Positions 12,003-25,065 of a DNA stretch of 64,000 nt are shown here, piece after piece. The translations under genes were made by a program, and so were the position numbers. The stretch's first letter is position 1, and each line of letters starts with the position of its first letter. The DNA comes from Macrotrachela quadricornifera. Its lineage: Eukaryota; Rotifera; Eurotatoria; Philodinida; Philodinidae. Under the pieces are notes generated by a model. That model saw only the letters and a program-made list of their open reading frames with translations, made no database searches and was not told where the DNA came from. The stretch is from assembly GCA_022393335.1 (NCBI GenBank), contig JAJEKB010020889.1, positions 1,079,122-1,143,121 of the forward strand, in the 5' to 3' direction.

Positions 12003-12990
12003 TATAAATAGTCCGAGTTTTTGTATTTCTTGTTTGAATTTTTCTGGCGCTTTGACTTTTCTGGTGCTCAGTTCGAGAAAGGTCCATGCGACACGAAGGA
12101 AGCTGTTATAGAAGCAAATATTCGCCGATTTATCAATGAAAAAAATGATTGTGTTACTAACTCAGACTTTGTCAATGCACCCAAGTCTACTCAATACACA
12201 ACCGTGAGAGCATGTCGCTTGGCTCAGCTACCTATTCCATTGAAGAAGAGATGGTCTGGAGCTCAACTTTTTAATAATATCGGGTATGAGTTAGTGTCAA
12301 ATTGAGACAGTAATGAGCAAAAGACAACAGGCAAAGAATTAAAGGTGACTGTTTGTCGAGCGTTCGAGATAGGTGTTGATAAAACAATCTTGTAGTCAAA
12401 GTTGAATGTGTCAAGTAACGATATTGTTCGGATTAAAACTATTATTCAGCACAATAACCAAAAAAAGGACTATTGAGATGGTCCAACAATGAATGAAAAA
12501 ACAAATAGCATCTTGGTTGATAATGAGTAAAATGATAAGCGTCATTCGGGATTTGTTACATTTGATTGTCCTGAACCCCACTACACCATGCAGTACCATC
12601 GTGAAGACTGACTTCGCGCACATCTATTGGGTGGTGCTCATCGATTTATCAATCATTCCTGCTCATTTTTGGATAAAGCTGCTCTAATGTATAAAGATAC
12701 ACTGGAAAGTGATTACCAAAAAAAAAGTACCGCGCTTACCTATTGCAAATATCATCAGAAGACACTAGTACAACGTGCTTCTTTAAATCAAAAATACGAG
12801 GAGGACAAAGCATCGGGTGCAAAATGGGATCCTGCTGTGGTAGCCTAAGTAAATTTATTTTATTTATTCAGTGATAGTATGATTATCTCACTGTTTATTT
12901 TAATTGAAATCTAGCATATGTAAACAGCGAAGAAAAATGGAAGGGTTATGTTTGAGCCAGAGCAATTTCTGACTGCTTCCCAGATCAAGT
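12003..12990 (+). pseudogene. Broken C2H2-finger, transposon-associated family protein
   Basis: Several frame-shifted pieces line up in order with a protein family often found as dispersed copies in invertebrates. First comes 'GAQFEKGPCDTKEAVIEANI' with an Asn-Glu motif (12057-12160). Next is 'TVCRAFEIGVDKTI' after a TGA at 12303-12305. A degenerate C2H2 finger, 'FDCPEPHYTMQYHRED', then shifts frame into 'LRAHLLGGAHRF' (12540-12660); its second Cys pair is lost. 'SGAKWDPAVVA' follows before a TAA (12814-12848), and last 'GRVMFEPEQFLTASQIK' (about 12935-12990). The pieces need at least two frame changes and carry stops, so the copy is dead. Recognition rests on remembered family motifs; no search was run. 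Whether the family is a true transposase I cannot show. Confidence 0.5.
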
Positions 12991-14676
12991 AACTAAAACA
13001 GAAACATGAACACAATTTTATTTTTCACTATTCGATAAGATCGTACTTCTCTTGAATAACACGTGAATGTTGAAGAGATAACAATAGCTCTCAGATGGCG
13101 CTTTCTACATCTCGAACTTTTGATGACGACGAAGAAGATGAAAATAATCAAGATTGCTTTTGATACAACAGCTGCTTCCTCCGAAGCCTACACACTACTC
13201 AATCAAGCCATTCATACTCTCCATAAGGATATCATAATATTCCATTTCGTGTTTTATCAACTCTCCATCTCATCTATTCTTTTCTATTATATTTGTAGCA
13301 TCTATACTGCTTAAATTCTTACATTCACTGATTAGCCATCACATTTCTGAATACAAAATTAGACAAAAATATTCACTTAATCTGACAGTGGTTGTGAAAT
13401 TAACATTTTTGCCAAGCAGAGAAGAATTCCGTTACTAATTGCCGAATGCAACTTGAAATTATGCATAAATAAGATATCAGTATTCGTTTTGAGAGAAAAA
13501 TAACGATTCGGAATAACTGTTTCTGGTCATACTCTCACATTACATTGTGATTTCCATGGAATTATAAAGAAGAACTGATTGAGCACAAATGCAAGCTAGC
13601 TGGATCTCACATATCTTTCATTTCTTTTCCCATTTCACTGATGAGGATCAGAGGTGACCATGACTTCTAGTTCGTGTCCACAATGATCGCAGAATATCTA
13701 TACTAAAATCGGCAAAAGCATCGCAAATTAATTGATGATCCATCAAGATTATACGTGAAAGTTCCTATAAACATACTAAAAACTTCTGAGTGGACAAGTT
13801 TCGCATAAGATTTTGAACACTTATCTAGCACTTTAGAAGCAACGTTTTTATGTGAAAAGACGCGTCTTTTCACGCTCTACAACATATCAAAATTTTGCTT
13901 TAAGTTCTCTGAATAAAGTGCTGAAATGATACCAAAGAATGGATAATAGTGGTGTTGAACACACTAAAAAACTCGCCATTTTACCTGTATTAAAGAGGTT
14001 CAAAGTAGTTTGGTCAATATAATGAGATAGAAAATAGTCTAGTTTTGTAGAGCCAATTTTGTTCTATCGACTGATGTATGATGGTAATACTTTCGATTAA
14101 GTTTTTATGAGACACACATGTGAAAGAAAAATATGAGGTGCCAAAATCCGAAAAAAGCATTTTCCGAGAGAGCTGAAAATTTGCACATTGGGCTAACTTT
14201 TTGTGCTCTTTCAAATGACACATTTAGTTTTTAAAGTCAAAAACTTGCGGCAACTAAGTTGGGTGGTGACCTCATGGACGCTCTCTTAATTTTGATTCAC
14301 TTGTTTCTTTCACGTAGTTTTAAAGAATTCATTATTTGTTTTTCTTTTTGTCTATGAATGAAATAAAAATCAGGTCGTTTTTCGGTGCAAAATATTGTAC
14401 CCGTGCAGGACTCTAATTGTGAATTACGAGTTCTATTTCATTATTTCGGACGGTTCGTATGAAACATAATCTAGAAATAAAGTTCTTGTGTAGCAGTACG
14501 ATTTTAACTAAATAAGAAATTTTAATAAGTCTTTCATACTTTTTGAGAAGTATTCATGCGGATGCAAATATTTAACTTCATTTGTGATTTCGTGAACAAG
14601 TGATGATTTTATTATTTATGTTTAAACTTTTTTATTTATAATAAGAAAACTCATCCTCACTCTCAAGTATAGTCTT
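12991..14676. other. Non-coding spacer with a 22-bp perfect palindrome
   Basis: No gene is supported. The 83-codon frame at 13063-13314 has no motif. At 13852-13873 there is a perfect palindrome, GTGAAAAGACGCGTCTTTTCAC. The stretch 14014-14223 resembles in style repeat DNA at 51.3 kb (phrases about 'gctctacaa'), hinting at degraded dispersed repeats. Confidence 0.4.
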
Positions 14677-15810
14677 CTAACTACCCTGTTTTTCGCCACC
14701 AGTAATAAAAACTTTGCCTGATTTGAGCATAGTTGCAGTATGAGAAGCACGTGTTAATGAGAGCTTTGCGGCATGAGTCCATGTGCCTGTTGATGGATCA
14801 TATATTTCCGAACTGTCGAGATAACCTGTATATCCATAACCAGCAGTAGCAAGAATTTTTCCTGATTTAAGCATAGTTGTAGTATGAGAAGAACGTTCTT
14901 CTGTCATACTAGTAATAGTTTTCCATTTGGTTGTTAATGGATCATATATTTCACAGCTAGCCAAAAAATCTGCATCTCCTACACCACCAGTGACAAGAAC
15001 GTCACCCGAATTGAGCAGAATTGAAGTATGACGTGCACGTGGTGTTACCATACTTCCAACAGTATCCCATTGGTCTGTTGTTGGATCATAGATTTCCGTA
15101 GTGCCCGAATACTTAGCTAATTCGATGCCAGCAATAACAAGAACTTTGTTCGACTTAAGTGTAGTTGCAGTAGTAGAATAACGCGCTCTTGGTCCCATGC
15201 TTTTAAGTGTACTCCACTGGTCCGTTGTTGGATCATATATTTGAGAACTATCTGCATCACTCGTGATAAGTACTTTCCCTGAATCGAGTAAAGTTGCGGT
15301 ATGACCAGAACGTGCTCCCGTCATGTTGGCAGTGGGAGTCCATTTATTTGTTAATGGATCATATATTTCACAACTTATTAGAGCACCGTTTATGTCAAAG
15401 GAGCTACCACCAGTAACAAGAACTTGACCCGATTTGAGTAATGTTGCAGTATGAAAACCGCGCGGTATTGACATGCTTGCAGCACTGTGCCATTGCCCGG
15501 TTGTTACATCATATATTTCACATGTAGCTGTGTAACCAGTATATCCTCCACTGCCACAAACAAGAACATTTCCAGAATTGAGTAGAGTTGCAGTATGAAA
15601 TATACGTGCTCTTGACATGCTTCCAGTAGTAGTCCATTGATTCATTGATGGATCATATATTTCACTAATAAGTATATCATTACGTGATTTCTCACCCCCC
15701 GTGGTTACTCTAAAATGAAACGAAACCAGTATTCACCTTCACTATTATAAAAATATTTTTTCTTATACTTACATCCATATAAATAATGAGAACACAATAA
15801 AATAATTCAT
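14677..15810 (-). CDS. Secreted Kelch-repeat beta-propeller protein
   Basis: Two exons: 15810-15773 (38 nt) and 15709-14677, separated by a 63-nt GT/AG intron. The join (AT+A) gives a 356-residue protein. It starts MNYFIVFSLFIW, a hydrophobic signal peptide, then 'VTTGGEKSRND'. Seven Kelch blades follow, each with an HTATLL-like strand, a 'VLVTGG' strand, an 'EIYDP' strand and a W before the next turn (about 45-50 residues per blade). The N-terminal 'ISEIYDPSMNQW' completes the last blade, whose first strands are at the C-terminus, a classic ring closure. The blade style (HTATLL..G.VLV.GG..EIYDP) is common in bacterial Kelch proteins, so a bacterial origin followed by gain of an intron and signal exon is plausible. 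No enzyme residues of galactose oxidase are evident. Role unknown; probably extracellular binding. Confidence 0.8.
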
Positions 15811-17289
15811 TTTAATCATCTAATAAATGTACACTATTATAAAAGATTCAAAATGAAATAGAACTAAGCAGAACAAAAACTATTTCAATCCTTTTGATAA
15901 TGACATATGCAATAAAAGTATGTCATCTTTCAATTTTCTCAGATTGATGATATGCATTTTCTTTTATAAAAGAAATTTCATTGTTCTTGAAATAGATAAA
16001 AATAATAATAATAGATAAAGCTATTCATTTCAAGGACAAGAGAATAATATGTCCTTTATCAGAATTATGTTTTATAAAATTTGAAATAATCGTAGCGCTC
16101 TTGAAGGCAAAAATAGATAACAATTGGAGTAAAACATCGTCACGATTAGATGATATTTTTTTTTACGACGATGACTAAGCTATTTTAGATGTGCAGTTTT
16201 TCGATCAAACAAAATCTAAATCATTCATGATGAAGCAGTTTAACCCTTTGTTGGTGCGGTTTTTTTTCCAACATCACATTCTTTGCACTGGTATTTTGTA
16301 TATTTGACTGATTCTTCATCTTTTTTTTTATGAGAGCATACTCATGGGCATCTACTATAATATAACATTTGAGGACTTAAGGGTACGCCTCTAATATTGC
16401 TATTGAAGAGCGAATGGATAATTTCATAGACTAAATTGCTTAAAATGGTTCAGTTCGTTCAAATGAACTTTTTAAGCAATTTATTAGTTCATTTCAACAG
16501 GGTTTGTCAATTTGGACCGGTGGACCTCTAGTCATAGAAAATAGTCAAATCTGCTGCCATCTTTTCTTACAGGAAAAATGTCATGACACATGCCAGCAAT
16601 GTCGTTGCATCAATGAATTCAAGATGTTTACGAATTATTAATTTAAAGAGAGAAAAAAGAAATTATTAATTATCGAAGCAAACAAAAAATTGAAAACACG
16701 CGTTTAAACGCTACAAACGAGAACCGCCATTGTAAATTATTTACGTTCAAAATAAAAACGCATCATTTTTAAATTCCAGAAAATTTGAGACACAAAAGCA
16801 TGTTTTCGCCGTTTTCAAGTTCTAAAGGTGAAAATTAAACGTGTTTTTTCAAATTCTTGTATGTTTGGGTATTGTAATTTTGCAGTATAATATGTGCGTA
16901 AAGTATATATGAAAGATAATTCCTTTCTTGATTGTTAGGAATAAAAAAAAATTGTGAAAATTTAACAGTAATTTTTTTTGTTGCATTTAACTGTATATAT
17001 AAAAGCAGCAAGTTTCCTTCCTGTTTAACACTCACTTTCTGTTAAAATAGTGGCAGATGTACAGTTCGTTTTGACGTAATTAAATGACGTACAAGAAATG
17101 TTTTGAAATCTTTTACATAGGATGCAAAGTAAACTTTTCTAATTAACATTAGTCGTGATTTTTCTTAGTAATAAAATTTATAATCGGTTCTTTTCCAAAA
17201 TAAATCCAAATGTTTCAAGAAAAAGAAAATATAAAATACGTCTACATTCTTTATATAATATTCATTGAAAATCATTAAAGAACTACGCG
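15811..17289. other. Intergenic region with a piggyBac-like terminus
   Basis: No gene supported. At 16240-16259 the sequence TTAACCCTTTGTTGGTGCGG looks like a piggyBac end (TTAA followed by CCCTTTG). I could not find a matching opposite end, so it is at best a solo terminus. The rest is AT-rich and featureless to my eye; the minus-strand frame at 16835-17035 is not convincing. Confidence 0.35.
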
Positions 17290-20200
17290 ATGTTATACAT
17301 GAGAAATTTTCTTTGTCTCATTCTATTACGAATGATGATTGCTTCGCCTCAAATCAATCTTCACCTTACAGATTGGGTAAGTAATAAAAATAAAAATATT
17401 GATATTCATGAACTTATCTCTTATTGTTTAACTGACTTGCCACCAAAATGGAATATTCAAGAAAACAATTTTGATCAAAAGTTTACATTTGCTGAACTTT
17501 TCAAACAAAATATTACTAGTCAGCAATTATACATTTGGTCAGCACCATTGGATATAATTGAACGTTATCAACTCTATTTAAATCATCCTTTTAATTCAAA
17601 TGAAACATCATCGATGGCAACACAATTATTTTACAATTGTACATTACCAAGATTTGGTCCATTATGTCAATATTCATTGGATATATATGAACATAATTCT
17701 TCATCATTGAATCAAATCATATACAACTTTTATCAACATCCCTATAATCCCATCAATTTGACATGTTATACACATTTAAAATGTAATCGTGGTTCGACAT
17801 TGACATGTCTTGATTGGGCTGAAATATGTAATGGATATATTGATTGTTTGAATAATGGACAATGTATACATGAAATATTTTTCAAAGATAATAGAGACAC
17901 TTTCGAATGTCTTGATCGATCAGATGAGCTTGGAAATTCAGCCAGCATTCCTTTCTATATCGATGATGAACCGGGATTTGCCCAAGATGATATCACATAA
18001 GTTGTAAAGATCTTCAAGCTCTACATGAGATATACAACTTCATGTATAAGTAAACGTGATACTCTACTTATGCTGATGATGTTTGTGGACAAACCAAACT
18101 CAATAAATGAAACATGTTGGTTAGGATCGAAATGTCATTTTAAGATTGAAATGTCTAACAGTCCAATATGTGGTCATGTTTGTCGTAATCAGCTATGCCA
18201 ACAAATAATCAACGAGACTTGTCCGGATATATACTTTCTAACAGATGAAACACTAGCTTTTGGTCATATCTACTTTGCCTATCTTAAGAATGCTACTATT
18301 TATCGTCCTTCTCAGCATCCACCTCAATACATATGTTATAATGATCAGCTTTGTAGTAGATTTTATTCCCTCAGATCATTATTAATCTTCAATAATATGA
18401 CATGTCGCAAGCCAGAAGATTTTCCATTGACTTACTTAGTAATAGGAAGAGGCACGTGGCAAGATACTCATCTTAAAAATATATATAGCAAGTTATATCA
18501 GTGCAACACAATTATTCACAATCATTCATCAGTTTGCAATAGTTCGATAATGTATCAATGTATTAATTCATCAATATGTATCTCAATACGTCGTCTTTGT
18601 GATGATGTAATCGACTGTGATTACAAGGATGATGAACAATGTTCTTCAATCAATGGAACTTGTTCTATAACAACAACGTCAGAAAATCTTTTCAAATGTA
18701 CGAAGAAAAATATATGTATTTCTTTACAATGAATTAATGATGGAACATGTGATTGCGAAAACGATGAATATGGCTTATGCGAAGATGAAACTACTAATCA
18801 TGATTATACTAGAAAACATATATCATTTTCAACAATTTGTGATGGTTTTACAGAACTAGCACCTGTCTTCATTGATGAACGAAATGAAACCGATGAAACT
18901 GAATGCGAATATTGGATATGCAATAATATTTATACAAGATGTAATGGTTTTTGGAATTGTTTTAATGGAAAAGATGAAATTGATTGTAATTCATCAATAT
19001 TACTGAAATGTTCACTACATCATCATATGTGTGTCTCACTCGATACATATCAACTTACATGTTTATCTATTGAAAAATTTAACGATGGTAACATCGATTG
19101 TATTGGTGCTACTGATGAACCAAAATTGTGGCGATTGAATGAATATCAATTAGAACCTCTTAATTTTTATTGTAAAAATGATACCATTCAACCTTGTATA
19201 CAATCTAGTCGTTTATGTGATAGTACGAAGAATTGTGCACAAGGTGATGATGAACATTTTTGTGATCAAACTCGAAATAACAACAAACTTGGTTCTATAT
19301 GTGGTGAGGGTAATAAAAAAATTCGAAACGATATTGAAAAGTTCCTTTGCGAACGACTTGATGATACGAAGAAACCACAAATTTTAAATTTTACCATTGA
19401 TAAATCAATTCAATCAATCAAACAATTAATTATTGAAGATAAGAATACACATCCTTCTGTTATTTCATCGATTCGTCAATACACACAACGTTGTCATCGT
19501 GGTATTCCTTTACAAGTTTGGTTAAACCATGATAAAAATCTGACTAGTAAAACATGTCTTTGTCCACCTAGTTTTTATGGTTCACAATGTCAATATCAAA
19601 ATCAACGAGTTAGTCTTACCATAAAATTTCAAACATATTCTGATTCTAGACGAACATTATTTGTATTAATTGTTTTACTTATTGATGACAGTGATCAACG
19701 AATAATTCATTCATATCAACATCTTACTTATCTTTATACTCAACATTGTCGAACTAAATTCAATATTTATTTACTTTATTCAACTAGGCCAAAACTTCTT
19801 GCAAGTAATTATTCTATCCATATTGACATTTATGAAAAAAAGAATTATTTAAATATCGTGGAAGTTTTCTTATACCACTCAACTATACATCGTATTACTG
19901 TTCAATTTAATATTCCACGTACAAGTGATACTATCGAAAGTTGTTCCGATCTGCCATGTGTACATGGTCATTGTTTTAGATATTTAAATGGTTTAAAAGA
20001 TACTAGTTTTTGTCAATGTGATCAAGGATGGTCTGGAAAATATTGGACTATTCAATATAAATGCATGTGTTTATCTGATTCATTATTTATTGGTGTTTCG
20101 TCAAACAATCGATCGATTTGTATTTGTCCACTTAATAAATGGGGTTCTCTTTGTCTTCTTCAAAGTACAATTTGTCAATCTAATCAAAATATGTCATGTC

Positions 20201-21915
20201 AAAATAATGGTCAATGTATATCTATGAATGAACATGTTGTATCTAGTAAACAATTTATCTGTAATTGTCAAAATGGCTTTAGTGGAGAAAGATGTGAAAT
20301 AATTGATAATAAACTTATTGTTTCATTTCATAATAATATAACTTTACCAGAAACAATACTTGTTCATTTTATTCGAGTGATTGATAATGTTCAACCTGAA
20401 AATGGTTCGACATTCAAAAATATTCCTTTCAATCAAAATTCAGTTACTATTCGATGGTGAAGACCATTTCACATTGCCTTTGGTGAACTTTTCAGTAATC
20501 AGTATTATTTGATAACTGTACAAAAGATTTTCAATCAATCGGCAACTATTATTCGTTCAATCAATCCATCAGATCGTTGTGAACATATAAGTGAAGTATT
20601 AAATGAAACTATTGTTAAATTTCATCTTCTTCGTTGAATCAAACATTATCATCTAGCATGCCAAAGACAATCATCATCATTATTATCGTGTTTTTATGAT
20701 GATAATCATTTCTGTTTATGTAATCATTATGATGATCAACATGTGGCCAACTGTTTCGAATTTAATTCTTCAATTAAACATGATTGTTTTGGTGAAAGTA
20801 ATTGTGAAAATAATGCCCAATGTTTACAAGATAGATCCACTTGTCCGCCAACATCAATGTGTATTTGTCCACCATGTTTTTATGGAAAACGATGTCAATT
20901 TAGTTCAAGTTTATTTGGTCTTTCACTTGATGCTATTTTAGGTTATTATATTCAGCCACATGTCGATATGAAAGATTAACCTTCTATTGTTAAAGTAAGC
21001 ATTGCATTGACAACAATCATAATTGTAGTAGGTCTTATCAATGGTGTTTTATCGCTGATTACTTTTATAAATAAAGAACCACGTAAAGTTGGCTGTGGTT
21101 TATATTTATTTGGATCATCAATTACTACTTTGTTTACTATAATTATATTTACACTTAAATTTTTAATACTTATCATTACACAAATGACATACAATACCAA
21201 TCGATTATTTCTCAAGTTTCAATGTCATTCACTTGACTTTTTATTGAGAATTTGTCTTAATATGGATCAATGGTTGAATGCATGTGTTGCGATGGAACGA
21301 GCATTTACTGCAATCAAAGGAGTTAATTTTAACAAAAAGAAAAGTAAACAAATAGCTAAATATATCATTGTTGTTCTTATCATTCTGAATATTAGTACAA
21401 TTATTCATGATCCTATCCATCGACGTCTGTTAGATGATGATAATGATGATGATGATAAAAAGCGTATCTGGTGCATTATAACTTATTTAACTAGTTTCCA
21501 GACATACAATACATTCATTAATATATTTCATTTTTTTGCTCCATTTCTCATCAATCTTATTTCAGCTATCATGATTATTGTCATGACTGCTCGACACCGA
21601 ACATCTATTGAAAATCATAAACCTTATCAAAGAATATTGCGTGAACAAATTCAACAACATCGTCAACTGCTTATTGCTCCACTAATTTTGATTATTCTTG
21701 CAGTTCCACGCTTGATCATTTCTTTTATTTCAGGTTGTATGAAATCAACTAGTAACGCATGGCTATTTCTCGTTGGATATTTTATCTCATTTATTCCACC
21801 TATGCTTACTTTCATTGTATTTGTTATTCCATCAAAATTATATAAACAAGAATTTCAGGAATCTGTCAGACAATATCGACAAATGATACGAATACGAAAC
21901 ATACTTCATTTTTGA
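17290..21915 (+). pseudogene. Giant LDLa/EGF/7TM receptor with five in-frame stops
   Basis: One reading frame spans 1,541 codons without a visible frameshift but contains stops at 17998 (TAA), 18730 (TGA), 20458 (TGA), 20635 (TGA) and 20977 (TAA). The start MLYMRNFLCLILLRMMIA is a signal peptide. Cys-rich modules follow. LDL-receptor class A repeats lie near 18535-18640 ('RRLCDDVIDC', 'DDEQC'), 18685-18780, 19010-19120 and 19165-19265 ('SSRLCDSTKNC'). EGF-like modules lie near 19945-20045, 20195-20300 ('CNCQNGFSGERCE') and 20790-20900 ('CICPPCFYGKRC'). A seven-helix domain occupies about 20995-21880, with 'NMDQWLNACVAMERA' as the TM3 region. Intact relatives would be adhesion-type surface receptors. 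With five stops it is called a pseudogene; the absence of indels is odd and suggests either recent loss or tolerated stops. Local frame around 17990-18050 is uncertain because an alternative frame there is also open. Confidence 0.75.
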
Positions 21916-22467
21916 AAGGTTAGTATGAAAAAAAGAAACTTTTTTTTCGCTGGAAACTAGTCATAGGCTATCGAAGAAAACGAATCTGTATATAGACTTG
22001 AAGTAATATTTTCCCAGGTTATAAGCGAGATGTCTTATTCTTGGGCTAATCATTCGCACATAAAATATCAAACAATATTTGACTGTAGAAAAAGAACAAA
22101 ATAGATGTAATTACTACTGCTATTATTTATTTATCCTCGAACCGTAAAAAGTCCTAAAGAGACATCAAATTTAAGAGAAACAGAAAAAAGAAAATGTATG
22201 CCGCGAGAAATTACATTTTCACTTCAAAGGAGTATACAATGTACTTCTCTACTCTTATTTTATTACCAATGTTGACTCTTTTGTCTCACGGTCGCTCTGA
22301 CGACGCTCATTCTTTTATTCGAATGCTCACGTTATGTAAGTACAAATCATAAACGAAGAACAAGCAATAAGAAGTACTTTTAAACATCTCAAGTGCGTAT
22401 GCATCGATGCCAGATTTGGTTGGTATCGGATAAGGCATGTGTCGATCTGAAGGAGTCAGCCCGGATT
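21916..22467. other. Non-coding spacer
   Basis: 3' flank of the receptor; AT-rich with no gene supported. Confidence 0.35.
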
Positions 22468-22790
22468 CTCTTTCATATGGCCCGACAATAATGGAGAAAG
22501 ACCTTGCTAAAAAAATCTCCATTATTACCAGTCTAAAACATATGCCTGTTCGGGCCATATGAAAGAGGACCCTTGATAACCTCTAGATCGGCGCGAATAA
22601 TACTATCTTTCATCCTTACACTAGCAAAGAAAGACCTTCCTCAAATCTGACCATCTAGGAAGTTTTTTCTTTCAACCAATCAAAGTTGAGAAAAGATTTT
22701 CTCCTCTATTATAAGGATACAACAGGGCGTGATCCGCGCCGATGTAGAAGTTATCAACGGTCCGAACAATAGCATGTTTTCTATTTGCAA
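22468..22790. repeat. Nested inverted repeats
   Basis: An inner pair, TCTCTTTCATATGGCCCGA (22468 onward) and its complement at 22548-22569, encloses a smaller inverted pair around AATAATGGAGA. An outer pair joins 'TTGATAACCTCTAGATCGGC' (22573) with the complementary sequence at 22735-22760 (GCCGATGTAGAAGTTATCAA). Together they look like overlapping copies of a foldback-type element. The minus-strand frame 22307-22558 lies within it and is not a gene. Confidence 0.55.
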
Positions 22791-23102
22791 TACCTAAGTT
22801 CTAGCATTAATGTGCAGAAAAACAGACGAAATAAAAAATGAATCCGAGTGATTCTAAGTGATTCTGCTGTCTAAAATCAAATGTTACCCCTGCTTTGAGG
22901 TCCTTCGGCTGTCTTCATATAACAGCCTTTGAGATCCTATGGGTACCACCATACAGTAGCCTTTAGCACCTTTTCCTTATAGTCTTATTTGACTTTTAAT
23001 CCCACACAGGCATGCATACACAGACAGACGCACCGAATATTCTCTATATAGATTGTTATGGTAATTATACGACTGATGGAACGTAGGATTTTCGGTTCCG
23101 GT

Positions 23103-25057
23103 CAGGGCTGCCAAGTGTACCCCATTTTGGGGTTTTGTACCCCATTTTACCATTTTATACCTCCAAAAAAATTGTACCTATGAGGTACATTTTTTGTACC
23201 TCATTTCGACTTTTGAGCTTTTCATACCATAAATTGATTTTTGACAGATATAAGTTGTATTTATAACGAAGCTCACAGCTTTCATATAGTGCCATTCATA
23301 ATGAACAATATTAGTGAGAAATTCGCCAATGATTATTAACATCTAAAGCTGATTGCTTATGTCTACTTAGTTTAATATTCTAAAGCATTTGCCGTAAGTG
23401 TTTTTAATCATGTGAAACATTTAAGGACTAATAGTCGAAGATCAATGTTAAGTAAAACTGTAACTGCTGAATTTAAAATATGATTGAATTGTAAGATGAA
23501 ATGTGATGAGTTTTATATATTTGTTCAAAATGAACGTGAATAAAGCTCATACGACCACCTAGGCTCTAAACGAACCCTAGACCGATAACATTTTAATCAA
23601 TTCTCTCAGAGTGGTGGATAAATTGCTCAGCTTCTATATATGCGTTAAAGAAGGTTAGTCTAACTTATTGATGATATTTGTTTCTCCAATCGATCATCAT
23701 TAATACAATAAAATATATCAAAATATTTATCAACGTGTTTTTTTTCAGTTGGGATCAAAATAGACCCAAAGCTGATTACACAAATAATCGATGCGACATC
23801 ATTTGAATTAATTCTTTGATGGATCGATTTATTTATACAAAATTCTGTTTCGATGGACATTTTACACTAGTGAGTTATGTATTAAAGAGGAGTGAAACGA
23901 TGATTCTTCTTTGATTAATGTAGCACGACATGACAATTAGTAAAGAAGACCACAAGAAAACCGAAATAATCTTGTATTACAATGTCACGAAAGGAGGCGT
24001 GGATCATATGGATCAAATGGTTCAAGTTTATTCTTGCAAGCAAAAAATCAATCATTGACCAACGAGCTTTTTTTAATATGATTCATGCGGCCGGTATTGC
24101 ATATTTTGTTATACGGACAACAAAAAAATCCTGAATGAAAAAATGACAAACTATACCGTCGACGATTATTTCTTCAACAACTGGGTCGCAGCCTTGTTGA
24201 TGCTCACTTGAATCAAAGTTGTCAAGATCTGTGTACGATTCAGCGAAGTGCTCGGTTAGCTATGCACTATCTTGATCTTTCAATGACTCGTCCGACGACT
24301 GGTGCATGAAAAGCTGGTGGAAGACAACGTTGTCACCTTTGTTCAAGATCATGTGATAGAAAATCGCTACAAAATGCTCAATCTGCCATTTTCGTTGCTG
24401 TTCGAATCATCATAAGATAATTTATGACGTGTGTTTAGAATCTTTTAATGAAGATAAGAAAAAAGGATGAAATATAGGATAAAGATTACCAGAAAATGCC
24501 ACAATAAGATCCTCTTCTTTCGACTATGTCCGTAATGTTATCTCTTACATAAACCTCATACTTATTTCATAGCTTGATAGAAATTTTGCTTCCATTAATT
24601 TAAAATTGTGTTGTGGACTGTATGGATCCCAATCTAGAAAGCTTAAGTGTTGATAAGTGGTAGTATGAGGGTTAATCAAAAGTGCTCGGCACCAAGAAAA
24701 GTATAATCATATTAAAAAACCTTATTTCAGTTTATTCCAATATTTACCATGTCTTAATTGGAAATATTGTGTGGTTTTGTAGATTATAATCGTTCTATTT
24801 AAATTATGACTTAAATGTCAGAGTATTCTTTTCTGAAAAATACTCAATAAACTCAAAATCTAAAGAGAAAAATGAAATATTATAAGTCGTTTTTAAGAGA
24901 AAAGATTTTTCAGATAGTTTTTTCAAACTAATTCTTTCGCTTTAGATAAAATTGCGTACCCCAACGGTGTACCCCATTTAAAAAAAAATTGTACCTCGAC
25001 TGTAACTCATTCGAAATCCAATGTGCCACATTTGAAAATCAGCACTTGGCAGCCCTG
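23103..25057. mobile_element. hAT-type element with perfect 8-bp target duplication
   Basis: Both ends carry CAGGGCTGCCAAGTG in inverted orientation (23103 onward and ending at 25057) and are flanked by identical GTTCCGGT (23095-23102 and 25058-25065). CAGGG fits the hAT terminal consensus and 8 bp is the hAT duplication length. Inside both ends is a repetitive 'GTACCCCATTTT' motif. The 1,955-bp interior holds no hAT transposase that I can see; instead it carries a fragment of a different transposon class (see the piggyBac fragment). Non-autonomous carrier. Confidence 0.8.
23920..24420 (+). pseudogene. piggyBac transposase C-terminal fragment
   Basis: Broken frames spell 'ILYYNVTKGGVDHMDQM' followed by 'VYSCKQKINH', the hallmark end of the piggyBac DDE domain (the GVD aspartate is present). 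Frame shifts and stops follow; then come 'ARLAMHYLDL' and the Cys-containing tail 'GRQRCHLC', the start of the C-terminal zinc finger. The sequence GAGGGTTAA at 24668-24675 may be the right end of the old piggyBac copy (CCCTC...TTAA on the other strand). Upstream transposase sequence was not found. It lies wholly inside the hAT-type element. Confidence 0.65.
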
Positions 25058-25065
25058 GTTCCGGT

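Noticed and set aside
16240..17040. piggyBac element starting at TTAACCCTTTG
   Set aside because: No opposite terminus, second TTAA duplication or transposase found downstream.
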